Assembly (NCBI RefSeq): GCF_023701745.1
Contig: NZ_JAJOZB010000001.1
Coordinates: 2,982,501-3,046,500, forward strand
Origin: Streptomyces sp. RKAG293
Lineage (GTDB): Bacteria > Actinomycetota > Actinomycetes > Streptomycetales > Streptomycetaceae
Direction: 5' to 3'
Length of the DNA: 64,000 nucleotides
Shown here: positions 35,531-44,106 of the stretch, in pieces
Layout: each line of letters starts with the position of its first letter
Numbering within the stretch: the stretch's first letter is position 1
Notes under the pieces: model-generated
Seen by the model: only the letters and a program-made list of their open reading frames with translations
Database searches by the model: none
Told to the model about the DNA's origin: nothing
Made by a program: the position numbers and the translations under genes

Positions 35531-36703
35531 ATGCGCGTCCTGCACGCCGTCACCCTGCACACGCCCAGCCACGCCTTCGGCGGTCCGACGCGGGTGGCGC
35601 TCAGCCTCTCGCGCGGGCTGATCGAGCGGGGGGTCGACGCCCGGCTGGTCACCCTCGGGGACGAGTTCGAAGGGCCGCTGCCGAACGAGGTGGAGGGGGT
35701 ACCGGCCCAGCTGTTCCAGGCCCGGCACCTCATCCGGCGGTTCGGTGTCGCGGGGATCACCTCCCCGTCGCTGCTGGCCGGGGCGCGCCGGCTGGTGAAG
35801 TCGGCGGACGTCGTGCACGTCCACCTCATGCGGGACCTCGTCACCCTGCCGATCGCGCTCGCCGCCCTGCAGTGCGGCCGGCCGCTGGTCCTGCAGACGC
35901 ACGGGATGATCGACCCGACCGAGCGGCTCCCCGCCAAGATCTCCGACGCGTTCGGGGTGCGGCGGGTGCTGCGGCGGGCCGACGCGGTGCTGTGCCTCAC
36001 CGAGACCGAGCGCCGCAACGTCAACGCCGTGGTGGAACCGGTCGAACTGACCAACACCGTGCGGCTGGCCAACGGCGTCGAGCCGCAGGGCGAGTACCGC
36101 CCGGAACTGCGGGCGTCCTCGCACGGCGGGCCGCCCACCGTGCTGTACCTGGCCAGGGTGCACCCCGCCAAGCGGCCCGAGGACTTCATCGAGGCCGTCC
36201 CCGGCGTGCTCGGCAAGCACCCGGAGGCGCGCTTCGTGCTCGCCGGGCCCGACACGGGCGGCCTCGACGCGACCCTGGCCCGCGCCCGCGCGCTGGGGGT
36301 CGACGGGTCGGTGGAGTACGTCGGCGCCCTCGACAGGACCGCGGTGTACGAGCACCTGCGGCGGGCGGACGTCTACGTCATCCCGTCGATCCAGGAGTCG
36401 TTCTCGCTGTCCGCGGCCGAGGCCATGTCCGTGGGCACCCCCGTGGTCGTCACGAAGACCTGCGGGCTGGCCCCCGACATCGAGGCGGCGGGCGCGGGCC
36501 GGCTCGTCGACAGCCGCGAGGAGGCCGGCGGCGGGAACAGTGCCGAGAACGGCGCCCGGATCGCCGGTGCGATCCTGGAACTGCTCGACCCGGCGGTGCA
36601 CGCGGCGGCCTCCGTCGCGGCCCGGCGGCTGATCCATGACTCCTTCACCATCGACGCGATCGTGGACCACCTGCAAAAGGTGTACGCGGACGTGCGACGC
36701 TGA
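35531..36703 (+). CDS. GT4-type glycosyltransferase
   Basis: 390 residues from ATG 35531, seven bases after the lipoprotein stop. It has the two-Rossmann GT-B layout. The N-terminal domain has FGGPTRVALSLSRGLIERG and VVHVHLMRDL. The C-terminal donor site has VLYLARVHPAKRPEDFIEA, FVLAGPD, and the E-x7-E motif in ESFSLSAAEAMSVGTPVV. It is cytoplasmic or membrane-associated and would extend the lipid-linked repeat unit. Donor and linkage cannot be read from sequence. Confidence 0.92.
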   Translation: MRVLHAVTLHTPSHAFGGPTRVALSLSRGLIERGVDARLVTLGDEFEGPLPNEVEGVPAQLFQARHLIRRFGVAGITSPSLLAGARRLVKSADVVHVHLMRDLVTLPIALAALQCGRPLVLQTHGMIDPTERLPAKISDAFGVRRVLRRADAVLCLTETERRNVNAVVEPVELTNTVRLANGVEPQGEYRPELRASSHGGPPTVLYLARVHPAKRPEDFIEAVPGVLGKHPEARFVLAGPDTGGLDATLARARALGVDGSVEYVGALDRTAVYEHLRRADVYVIPSIQESFSLSAAEAMSVGTPVVVTKTCGLAPDIEAAGAGRLVDSREEAGGGNSAENGARIAGAILELLDPAVHAAASVAARRLIHDSFTIDAIVDHLQKVYADVRR

Positions 36704-36733
36704 CCGGGTCGCACGGAGTGGGGGGCTGGAGCC

Positions 36734-38218
36734 ATGGCGGTTGACGTACGGGGAGCCGAAACGGGCACGAGGCGGCCCGAGGTGCCCGCGGTGTCCCCGC
36801 GGGCCGTGCTGTCCCGCGCCCTGGCGGTGCCGCTGGTGCTCGGTCTGGTCGTCTTCCTGCCCGCCGCCGTGGCCCTCCAGCCGGGTGCGGGCGTGCACGA
36901 CGAGGCGTACTGGCTGCAGCTCGCGCTGACCTGCTACGCCGGGGCCCGGCTGTCGTCGATGATCCTCACCACCCGCCGCCGGCGGCTCATCCAGGGGTCG
37001 TTCTGGCTGTTCGTCTACGCGGCGATGGGCGTCGCCTCGCTCGCCCAGCTCGTCCTGGGCCGCGTCCCGACCCCGCTGGTCGGCCCGCGCAGCGATCTGT
37101 CGGCGGCCCTCGCGCTGACCCTCGTCGGCTGTGTGGCCTTCGACGTCGGCGTCCTGCTGGCCCGGCACCGCCCGGTGCGCACCGGGCGCAAGGAGCGCCC
37201 GGCGGCCTCCGTGAGCCCGCGCCGGCTGTATCTGCTGGTGCTGCTGGCGTTCGTGGCCAGCAGCTACTACGTCATGAAGCTCGGCGGGCCCGCGGTGCTG
37301 TTCAGCAGCCGCCAGGAGATCAGCGACACCCTCGCGGAGACCGGGGTGGCCACCGCCGGCTCGCACGCGGGCTCCGCGACGCTGCGCGGCTTCGGGACGG
37401 TGCCGGCCCTGCTGGCGCTGCTCTTCCTCACCCGCTGGCTGGTGACCTCGCGCATCGCGCGCCGGCGGCCGCTGCCGATCCTGCTGTGGATCGCCACCGC
37501 CGGGCTGAACGTCGTCGTGAACAACCCGATATCCAACGCCCGGTTCTGGTTCCTGACCGTGCTGTTCTCGGTCCTGTTCACGGCGTTCCCGCGCAGCCCG
37601 GTGATGTACCGCTCCGCGCTGGCCCTGGGCGTCGTCGCGGCGCTGCTGGTCTTCCCCTTCATGGACCGGTTCCGCTACGACGCGGCCGACTACAAGCCCA
37701 TGGAGACCAACTCGGTCCTCGAGCCGCTGGCGCGCAAGGACTACGACCAGACGGTGATGTTCGCCAACGCGATCACCGAGGTGCACTCCGGCGCAGGCCA
37801 CACCTACGGCCGGCAGCTCGCCGCCGCGGTCTTCTTCTACGTGCCCCGCTCCGCCTGGCCCGACAAGGCGCTGGACACCGGCATCATGCTCGGCGAGTGG
37901 ATGGGCAACAAGAACACCAACCTCTCCTCACCGCTGTGGTCCGAACTGTGGCTGGATTTCGGACCGCTCGGGATGACCGGCGGCTTCCTGGGGGTCGGCT
38001 ATCTGGCGGCCCGCGGCGACCGGCGGTACGCGCTGCGCACCGCGGACGGCGGGCGGCCGGGCGACATGACGGCCATCATCGTGCCGCTGATCGCCGGCTA
38101 CTCCTTCATCCTGCTGCGCGGTTCACTTCTCCAGGCCTCCGGCCGGATCGGGATCGCCGTGCTGTGCCTCGCCATGGTCACTTCGTTCCGCACCGACCCG
38201 CGCAAGCTCCTGCGCTGA
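36734..38218 (+). CDS. wzy: Wzy-like polysaccharide polymerase (oligosaccharide repeat unit polymerase)
   Basis: 494 residues with about twelve transmembrane helices and a large periplasmic loop (GHTYGRQLAAAVFFYVPRSAWPDK, then SSPLWSELWLDFGPLGM). The pattern R-x-x-F/W-P-x-K before the loop and late G-G/W-E motifs are typical of the O-antigen/EPS polymerase superfamily. It would join lipid-linked repeat units outside the membrane. The leader has GTGGGGGGCTGGAGCC before the ATG. The last 96 bp overlap the convergent flippase gene. Confidence 0.85.
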   Translation: MAVDVRGAETGTRRPEVPAVSPRAVLSRALAVPLVLGLVVFLPAAVALQPGAGVHDEAYWLQLALTCYAGARLSSMILTTRRRRLIQGSFWLFVYAAMGVASLAQLVLGRVPTPLVGPRSDLSAALALTLVGCVAFDVGVLLARHRPVRTGRKERPAASVSPRRLYLLVLLAFVASSYYVMKLGGPAVLFSSRQEISDTLAETGVATAGSHAGSATLRGFGTVPALLALLFLTRWLVTSRIARRRPLPILLWIATAGLNVVVNNPISNARFWFLTVLFSVLFTAFPRSPVMYRSALALGVVAALLVFPFMDRFRYDAADYKPMETNSVLEPLARKDYDQTVMFANAITEVHSGAGHTYGRQLAAAVFFYVPRSAWPDKALDTGIMLGEWMGNKNTNLSSPLWSELWLDFGPLGMTGGFLGVGYLAARGDRRYALRTADGGRPGDMTAIIVPLIAGYSFILLRGSLLQASGRIGIAVLCLAMVTSFRTDPRKLLR

Positions 38219-39424
38219 CGCCGCCGAGGCGCTGACCGAGCCGATCCGCAGCCAGGTGGCGACCGCCTTGGCGACGGAGCCGAGACCCAGGCCCCAGGCC
38301 GCGCCGAGGACACCGCCCAGCGCGTAGCCGGTGAGCATGAACGCCACCGCCGCCAGGGAGAAGACCACCTGGATCGGCAGCGTGGTGCGCGGGCGCAGCA
38401 CCCGCAGCGTCAGCAGCCCGCAGGTGCCGACCGCCATCGCGGTGTACTGGCTGCCGCTGGCCGGCAGCAGATGGACGGCGTTCGGCCAGGTGTCGCCGAG
38501 GAGCTGTCGGCCGATCCGGTCCGGCAGCAGGTACAGCACGGTCGCCCAGCTCGCGGCGACGGTGGCCAGTACGGCGGCGAGCACCGCGGTGGCGCGGACC
38601 TGGCCGCGTACGCTCTCCGTCCGGTTCAGCAGCGGCGGGCCGAACGCCGTCGAGGCGTTGAACAGGACGTTCAGCGGTCCGAAGAGGGTGGTCGCGCCGC
38701 GTAGCGCGCCGACCGCCAGCGGGGTGGCGAACAGCCCGAGGCCGAGGATCGCCAGCTGGCTGGAACCGTTGCCGACCCCGAACTCGACGACGAAGCGCTG
38801 CCCGAGGTGGCCGCGGCGCACATACTTCCGCAGGTCCGCGGGGAGGCCGCGCAGCAGCGGGGCGAGCAGGGCGATGGCGGTGAGGAGCGCGGGCAGCGCC
38901 GACAGGCCCCAGACGGCCACCAGCCGGGCGGGTCCCGCGCCGTGCGGCTGCACGGCCAGCGCGGGCAGCGCGACGGCGAGCCGTACGAGGTCGGCGGCCA
39001 GAGCGTAGTGCGGCAGCCGCAGCGCCGAGAAGCAGTAGCGGATCCCGTCCTGGGTCAGCGCGATGGGCAGGATGAGCCCGAGCACGGCGAGCGCGGCGGC
39101 GGTGTCGCCGGGCACGAAGGCCAGCACGGCCGCGGCCGTGAACCCGATGACGGTGGACGCGGCGACGGTGAAGAGCGCCGCGGACCGGCAGGCGGCACGG
39201 ATCACCCGGTCGTCACCACGGACCAGCACCAGCGCCTGGCCGACGTAGCTGACGCCGACGCCGAGCAGAATGGTGAAGACCATGTAGACCATGGAGAAGA
39301 CGGCGAACCCGGCGGCGCTGGACAGCCGCGCGGCGACCACCAGCACCAGGATGTTGGTGAGCGCCGACACTCCCTGGTCCGCGACGGAGCAGGCTATGGA
39401 GGCTTTCGCCCCCGGGACTCTCAT
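38123..39424 (-). CDS. wzx: Wzx-like polysaccharide flippase (MOP superfamily)
   Basis: 433 residues from ATG 39424, starting MRVPGAKASIACSVADQGV. About twelve to fourteen hydrophobic helices, with the usual N-terminal SxxDQGxxxLTNILVLVVAAR of MOP flippases. It would move undecaprenyl-linked repeat units across the membrane for Wzy. The start overlaps the stop of the Wzz/BY-kinase-like gene (ATGA), and the 3' end overlaps wzy by 96 bp on the opposite strand. The last 40 or so residues are hydrophilic and lie entirely in that overlap. Confidence 0.87.
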   Translation of the reverse strand: MRVPGAKASIACSVADQGVSALTNILVLVVAARLSSAAGFAVFSMVYMVFTILLGVGVSYVGQALVLVRGDDRVIRAACRSAALFTVAASTVIGFTAAAVLAFVPGDTAAALAVLGLILPIALTQDGIRYCFSALRLPHYALAADLVRLAVALPALAVQPHGAGPARLVAVWGLSALPALLTAIALLAPLLRGLPADLRKYVRRGHLGQRFVVEFGVGNGSSQLAILGLGLFATPLAVGALRGATTLFGPLNVLFNASTAFGPPLLNRTESVRGQVRATAVLAAVLATVAASWATVLYLLPDRIGRQLLGDTWPNAVHLLPASGSQYTAMAVGTCGLLTLRVLRPRTTLPIQVVFSLAAVAFMLTGYALGGVLGAAWGLGLGSVAKAVATWLRIGSVSASAASAQELARVGAERSDHGEAQHGDPDPAGGLEK

Positions 39425-41094
39425 GACACCGGCGACCGTTCGGGTTCCGGGAGGACCGCTTCCAGCAGGTCGGCCGCCGGGGACACGGGGGCGCTGCCGG
39501 CGTCCTCCGCGGACGCCACGGGGAGGGGGGCCTTGCTGTCCGCGTTGCGGCGCCACGGCAGGGTGAATCCGGTGCTGCCCGACGAGTGCAGTACCGCGCC
39601 GAGCACGGTGCCGCCGGCGCCGCTGATGAGTTCGCGGACCCGTTCCAGGTCGGCCCGGTGCACCTCGCGCGGGTCGCAGACCACCAGGACGCCGTCCACC
39701 CGGTCGACGAGTGCGAGGGCGTCGGCGTAGGCGAGCACGGCGGGCGCGTGGACGATGACCGCGGACTTCGGGGCGTCGGCCTCGGAGATCAGCCGGGTGG
39801 CCGGTACCGAGGTCAGCGCGCGGGCGACGTTGCGGACCCGGCGGCCCGGCACCAGGTCGAAGGAGCCGGACTCACCGGCGTCGATGGAGATCTGGTGGCC
39901 GGCCGGCCAGCCACCGTCGCCCACCGAGGGCGTACGGGCCCAGGCGGGGCGGGTGCCGTCGCCGGAGCGCAGCCGGTCGGCCAGCGTCGGGGTGCGCAGG
40001 TCCGCCTCGATGAGCAGGACCTCCATGCCGGTCTCGGCGAAGGACGCGGCGAGGTTGACCGAGACGGCGGTGGCGGTCTCGCTGGAGCCGCGCGGCGCGA
40101 CCACCAGCAGCCGTCGGCGGTCGGCGAACCGCTGGTCGTAGGCGAGCCGGAAGGCCACCGAGCGGTACGCCTCGGCGAGCCGGCTCTCGGTGTTGTCCAG
40201 GGCGAGCAGCGGAGCCGGCTCACGGCCGTCGCGGACCCGCGGCAGCGTCCCGAGGACGGGGGCGCGCAGCGCGCGCGCCACATCGCTGTCGGAGCGGGCG
40301 GCCGGGTCGAAGACCAGCCGCACCCAGGCGGCGAGCAGGCCGATGGCGATACCGACGGCCAGGCCCAGGCCGAGGGCCATCGGCAGGCCGAGTCCGGCGG
40401 CCGAGGTCGGCGGGACGGCCGTGCGGATCACGTTGCCCGAGGTGGTGTCGAGGGCCTTCAGTTCGCTGATGTTGCCGTTGAGCTCGGAGATCCGGCCCAG
40501 CAGGTTGGTCTGCGCGTTGGTGTTGGTGGCGACGCTCGACGGGTCCTTCTGCTTCTCGATCTGCTTGCGCAGCGCCTCGGACTGCTTCACCAGCGGGTCC
40601 AGCTGGGTCTTGTAGCCGTTGACCATGATCGTGATGCTCGACGCGGTCTGCTGCTGCCGGTTGTCCAGGTAGGCCTGGGTGAGGGCGTTGGCCCGGGCCG
40701 CCGCTTCCCGCGGGCTGCGGCCGGTGTACGCGAAGTCCAGTGCCGTGGTCTGCGGGGGGTTGGTCACCTGCAGGTTGGCGAGCAGTTCGGTGGCCGCTTC
40801 CGGCTGTCCCAGCGCCTTGGCCGCACGCTCCGCGACGACACCGCTGGCGGCGGTCTGCCGCTCGGAGCCCATGTTCAGGATCTTGTCGGGGGTGGCACCG
40901 GTGGCGAACGGGTTCACGGTGGCGGCCCGGACGGTGATCTCGCTCGTCGCGACGTACTTGTCCGCTCCCGACAGCGCCAGTACGGCGCCGCCGAGCAGCC
41001 CGATCACCACTCCGGCCACGATCAGTACCCGGTAGCGGATCAGCTGGCGGAACTGGTCGCGCAACAGGTCCGGTTCGTCATGCTGCTCGATCAC
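39421..41094 (-). CDS. Wzz/tyrosine-autokinase-like chain-length protein with degenerate P-loop
   Basis: 557 residues. N-terminal Wzz domain with transmembrane helix 1 (VLIVAGVVIGLLGGAVLAL), an extracellular coiled-coil-rich segment (about 130-210, QSEALRKQIEKQ) and helix 2 (LGLPMALGLGLAVGIAIGLLAAWV). A cytoplasmic BY-kinase-like domain follows. In true BY-kinases Walker A reads G-x-G-K-S/T; here the site reads APRGSSETATAVSVNLA, with no lysine. A Walker A'-like LLIEADLRTPTLADR remains. The C-terminus lacks a tyrosine cluster. It probably regulates chain length or export without kinase activity. It is cotranscribed with wzx. Confidence 0.85.
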   Translation of the reverse strand: MIEQHDEPDLLRDQFRQLIRYRVLIVAGVVIGLLGGAVLALSGADKYVATSEITVRAATVNPFATGATPDKILNMGSERQTAASGVVAERAAKALGQPEAATELLANLQVTNPPQTTALDFAYTGRSPREAAARANALTQAYLDNRQQQTASSITIMVNGYKTQLDPLVKQSEALRKQIEKQKDPSSVATNTNAQTNLLGRISELNGNISELKALDTTSGNVIRTAVPPTSAAGLGLPMALGLGLAVGIAIGLLAAWVRLVFDPAARSDSDVARALRAPVLGTLPRVRDGREPAPLLALDNTESRLAEAYRSVAFRLAYDQRFADRRRLLVVAPRGSSETATAVSVNLAASFAETGMEVLLIEADLRTPTLADRLRSGDGTRPAWARTPSVGDGGWPAGHQISIDAGESGSFDLVPGRRVRNVARALTSVPATRLISEADAPKSAVIVHAPAVLAYADALALVDRVDGVLVVCDPREVHRADLERVRELISGAGGTVLGAVLHSSGSTGFTLPWRRNADSKAPLPVASAEDAGSAPVSPAADLLEAVLPEPERSPVS

Positions 41095-41160
41095 GTGCGT
41101 GAAACCCCCTCAGGCGTGCGCTCCCCATGCGCTCGCTCATTATGCGTGTTCGTCACCGGA

Positions 41161-42501
41161 TCAGGTGTCCGAATGCGCGGGCTCCGCGGCCTGCGCGGAT
41201 TCGGCGAATGGTACTGGTGGCGCGGACGGCGCCGGCGGGGCGGTCTCCAGAACCTCGGCCACGAGGGCGTCGATCCGGTCCAGGCCCGCGGTACGGCTCA
41301 GGTGCGCGTCGGCGTAGCGGGGTCCGTTGGACCCCAGCTCGTCGGCCGACTCCGGGTCCTCGGCGAGTGCCAGCACCGCTTTCAGCAGCGCGTGCGGGTC
41401 CTCGGGCGCCACCAGGACGCCCGCGCCGGAGCGCAGCACCTCCTCCGCCGTGCCGCCCTCGGCGGCCACCGAGGCGACGACCGGCCGGCCGGTGGCGAAG
41501 TACGAGGTGAGCTTGGAGGGGATGCTCATGTCGAGGACGGACGCGCGCTGGGTGACGGCGAGGACGTCGGCGGCGGCGAGGACGTCGGGGAAGTCCGCGT
41601 CGTCGACCGGCTGCATGAACTCCAGGTTGGGTATCCCGCCGGCCAGCGCGCGCAGCTGCTCGCGCTGGTTGCCGTCCCCCATGAGGACGACGCGGACGGC
41701 CGGGTCCAGCCGGGCGGTCTCGACCAGCACCTCCAGGCCCTGCTTGAGCCCCATGTTGCCGGAGTGCAGGACGACGGTCTGGCCCTCCCGCCAGCCCAGC
41801 CGGGCGCGCATCTCGGCGCGGGGCCGGGAGGGGCGCGCCACGTGCGACCAGTTGGGGACCACGCGTATCCGCTCACGCGGTACGCCGAGCGCGGCGACCT
41901 TGTCGGTGAAGCTCTCGTGGATGACGCCGACCAGTGTCGCCCGCTTGAGCACGTACGCCTCGACAGCGCTCGCGGCGGCGGCCGCCCGGTCCCCGCCGCT
42001 GATGCCGCTCTGCTTGGCGGCGGCGCCCATCAGATCCTGCACGATGGGGACATAGGGGACACCGTGCCGCCGGGCGGTGCGCGCCGCGAGGACGCCGCCG
42101 GCCAGGCTGGGCAGCTGCGCGACGACCACGTCGGGCCGGACGCGCGGTGGCGCGAGCAGACCGTGCACGAGCACCGACGCCTCGAAGAGGGCACGGCGTA
42201 CCGCGGTCTGGCGCGGTGGCACGGTGTGCCGGCGACGGTGCACCCGCACCCCGCCGCGCTCCTCCTCGGCCCGCCAGACGCCCCGGTAGGCCGGGTCCGT
42301 CTCCCAGGCGGGGTAGTGCGGCATGCCGGCGAGCACCGCCACCTCGGCCCCACCCGCGGCCCAGTGTTCGGCGATCTGCGTGGCGTACGGCCCGATGCCC
42401 GTGTGTTCCGGCGCGTAATTGGTTGAAACCAAGAACAGCCGTTTGTGGCGAAAACTGTCAAGAGCCGACACAGCGCGCCCCGTTCCCCCAGAAGTGACCA
42501 A
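41161..42501 (-). CDS. GT4-type glycosyltransferase, WbuB/WcaI-like
   Basis: 446 residues. It starts with the WcaI-type N-terminus VSTNYAPEHTGIGPYATQIAEHWA, with AGMPHYPAWE after it. The donor domain has VVLHSGNMGLKQGLEVLVE, VLMGDGNQREQLRAL and IPSKLTSYFATGRPVVASV with a conserved glutamate pattern. The tail (PPAPSAPPVPFAESAQAAE) is low complexity. It would add a sugar to the lipid-linked unit. It lies 66 bp upstream of the Wzz-like gene on the same strand, so wzz-like and wzx probably follow in one transcript. Confidence 0.9.
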   Translation of the reverse strand: MVTSGGTGRAVSALDSFRHKRLFLVSTNYAPEHTGIGPYATQIAEHWAAGGAEVAVLAGMPHYPAWETDPAYRGVWRAEEERGGVRVHRRRHTVPPRQTAVRRALFEASVLVHGLLAPPRVRPDVVVAQLPSLAGGVLAARTARRHGVPYVPIVQDLMGAAAKQSGISGGDRAAAAASAVEAYVLKRATLVGVIHESFTDKVAALGVPRERIRVVPNWSHVARPSRPRAEMRARLGWREGQTVVLHSGNMGLKQGLEVLVETARLDPAVRVVLMGDGNQREQLRALAGGIPNLEFMQPVDDADFPDVLAAADVLAVTQRASVLDMSIPSKLTSYFATGRPVVASVAAEGGTAEEVLRSGAGVLVAPEDPHALLKAVLALAEDPESADELGSNGPRYADAHLSRTAGLDRIDALVAEVLETAPPAPSAPPVPFAESAQAAEPAHSDT

Positions 42502-42661
42502 GCGTCTACCCTAACTGTTCACCAGTGCTACATGTTGACGATTCCAGCCGGTCTTCGTTTCGCAAATCGTCGCTTAGTATCTGCGACGTCCGGCTATCGT
42601 CTGAGACTCACCATCGCCTTGGGCATCACCAGGCGGAGCAGTACGGCTGGGGGGTCGTTTC

Positions 42662-43117
42662 GTGGCACACCGTGTCGGCTACGCGCCAGGGGTCTACGAC
42701 CTCTTCCACGTGGGGCATCTCAACATCCTTCGGCATGCCCGGAGCCAGTGCGACTACCTCGTCGCGGGGGTGGTCTCCGACGAAATGGCCGAATTGGCCA
42801 AGGGGCGCCGGCCCATGGTCCCGCTGATCGAGCGGCTGGAGATCGTCCGCAGCGTGCGCTTCGTGGACGCGGCCTTCGTCGAGACCGTTCCCGACAAGGT
42901 GGAGACCTGGCAGCAGGTGCGCTTCGACGTCATCTTCAAGGGCGACGACTGGCGCGGCACCGAGAAGGGCGCCCGCCTGGAGCGGGACTTCGCGGCGGTC
43001 GGCGTCGAGGTCGTGTACTTCCCGTACACCGTGCACACGTCCAGCACCCAGCTGCGCCGGGCACTGGACATACTCACCGAGCCCGTCACTCCGGAAGGCG
43101 CCGGGCGCCACGGTTGA
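42662..43117 (+). CDS. cytidylyltransferase-like nucleotidyltransferase (glycerol-3-phosphate cytidylyltransferase type)
   Basis: 151 residues from GTG 42662, behind GGGGGG. The nucleotidyltransferase motif HxGH is present in GVYDLFHVGHLNILRHA. The C-terminal motif corresponding to RTxGxST is HTSSTQLRRAL, close to the RTEGISTS-type signature of TagD-like enzymes. Length fits TagD (about 130-150). It would activate an alcohol phosphate with CTP. It faces a CDP-alcohol phosphotransferase gene, so the pair could make and use a CDP-activated alcohol to decorate the glycopolymer; the substrate is unknown. Confidence 0.88.
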   Translation: MAHRVGYAPGVYDLFHVGHLNILRHARSQCDYLVAGVVSDEMAELAKGRRPMVPLIERLEIVRSVRFVDAAFVETVPDKVETWQQVRFDVIFKGDDWRGTEKGARLERDFAAVGVEVVYFPYTVHTSSTQLRRALDILTEPVTPEGAGRHG

Positions 43118-43204
43118 GCGGCCCGTCTCCCCGGCCGCCGTGGATCAGGCGACCAGGGTTCAAGCGACCGGGGAGCACGCGGCCAGGGATCAAGCCGCCG
43201 GGGT

Positions 43205-43951
43205 TCAAGCTGCCGGGGCGCCCACGGCCTTCAGCTCGCGGAACCACTTCGCCAGGAACGCGCCCAGGAACAGCACGTACACCCCGCCGAGGAAGGCGTA
43301 GGCGTACAGGAACGCCCGCCCGCCGCCCAGCGCCAGGAAGACCACGCAGAAGACCCCGTAGTCGACGGGAAGCAGGGCCACGGCCCTGATCCGCGACGGG
43401 GCGGCCGGCATGGATCCGGGCGCGGCCTTCGGCTTGAGCTTTTCGGTCAGCAGCCCGCCGACGTAGATCATCACGGCGGCGAACTGGAAGCCCAGCGGCA
43501 GCAGCAGCCAGCCCTCGCCCGGCAGATCGAAGAAGCGGTAGAAGGAGATCAGCACCGCGGCGTGCACGCCGGTGATCTTCCCGCAGTCCACCACATGGTC
43601 CAGCCACTCCCCCGCCGGACTGCCGCGGCGCAGCAGCCGCGCCAGCTGGCCGTCGGCCGAGTCGAAGGCGAAGCCGATCACCAGCGCGAGGTAGACCGCG
43701 ACCGACAGCGTCCAGGACGGGCGCACCAGCGCCACCGCCGCGATGGCGCTGTAGGTGAAGGCCATGCTGACCAGCGTCACCTGATTGGGTGTGAGTCCGG
43801 CCCGGTAGGCGGCCGCGGCGAGCACCCGGCCGGCGGGCCGGTTGATGTAGCGCGAGTACAGCGACACCCCCTTCGCCGACTTCTGCGCGGTGCGCAGTTC
43901 TCGCAGCGCGGTGCCGAAACCGGCCTCCCGAACTGCCGTTGTCTCCGCCAC
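43205..43951 (-). CDS. CDP-alcohol phosphatidyltransferase family membrane enzyme
   Basis: 248 residues from GTG 43951, chosen because GTGGGGGGCTAC stands just before it and the longer upstream frame is not protein-like. The family signature D-x2-D-G-x2-A-R-x8-G-x3-D-x3-D is complete in DSADGQLARLLRRG then SPAGEWLDHVVD (about residues 90-118). About six transmembrane helices. It moves an alcohol phosphate or phosphatidyl group from a CDP donor to an alcohol acceptor. It converges on the cytidylyltransferase gene. Confidence 0.88.
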   Translation of the reverse strand: MAETTAVREAGFGTALRELRTAQKSAKGVSLYSRYINRPAGRVLAAAAYRAGLTPNQVTLVSMAFTYSAIAAVALVRPSWTLSVAVYLALVIGFAFDSADGQLARLLRRGSPAGEWLDHVVDCGKITGVHAAVLISFYRFFDLPGEGWLLLPLGFQFAAVMIYVGGLLTEKLKPKAAPGSMPAAPSRIRAVALLPVDYGVFCVVFLALGGGRAFLYAYAFLGGVYVLFLGAFLAKWFRELKAVGAPAA

Positions 43952-44106
43952 GTAGCCCCCCACGTCATCCTGTCTGCGGCATGCCCCCGGCACACCAATG
44001 GCCGCTCGCGTACCGCGGGTCCACATCATGTCAGCCGACTCCGCCACGCGCCGCGCCGCCCCAATAACATCAAAAGATCGGGCATTGCGCCCTAAAGTGG
44101 TCCTCA

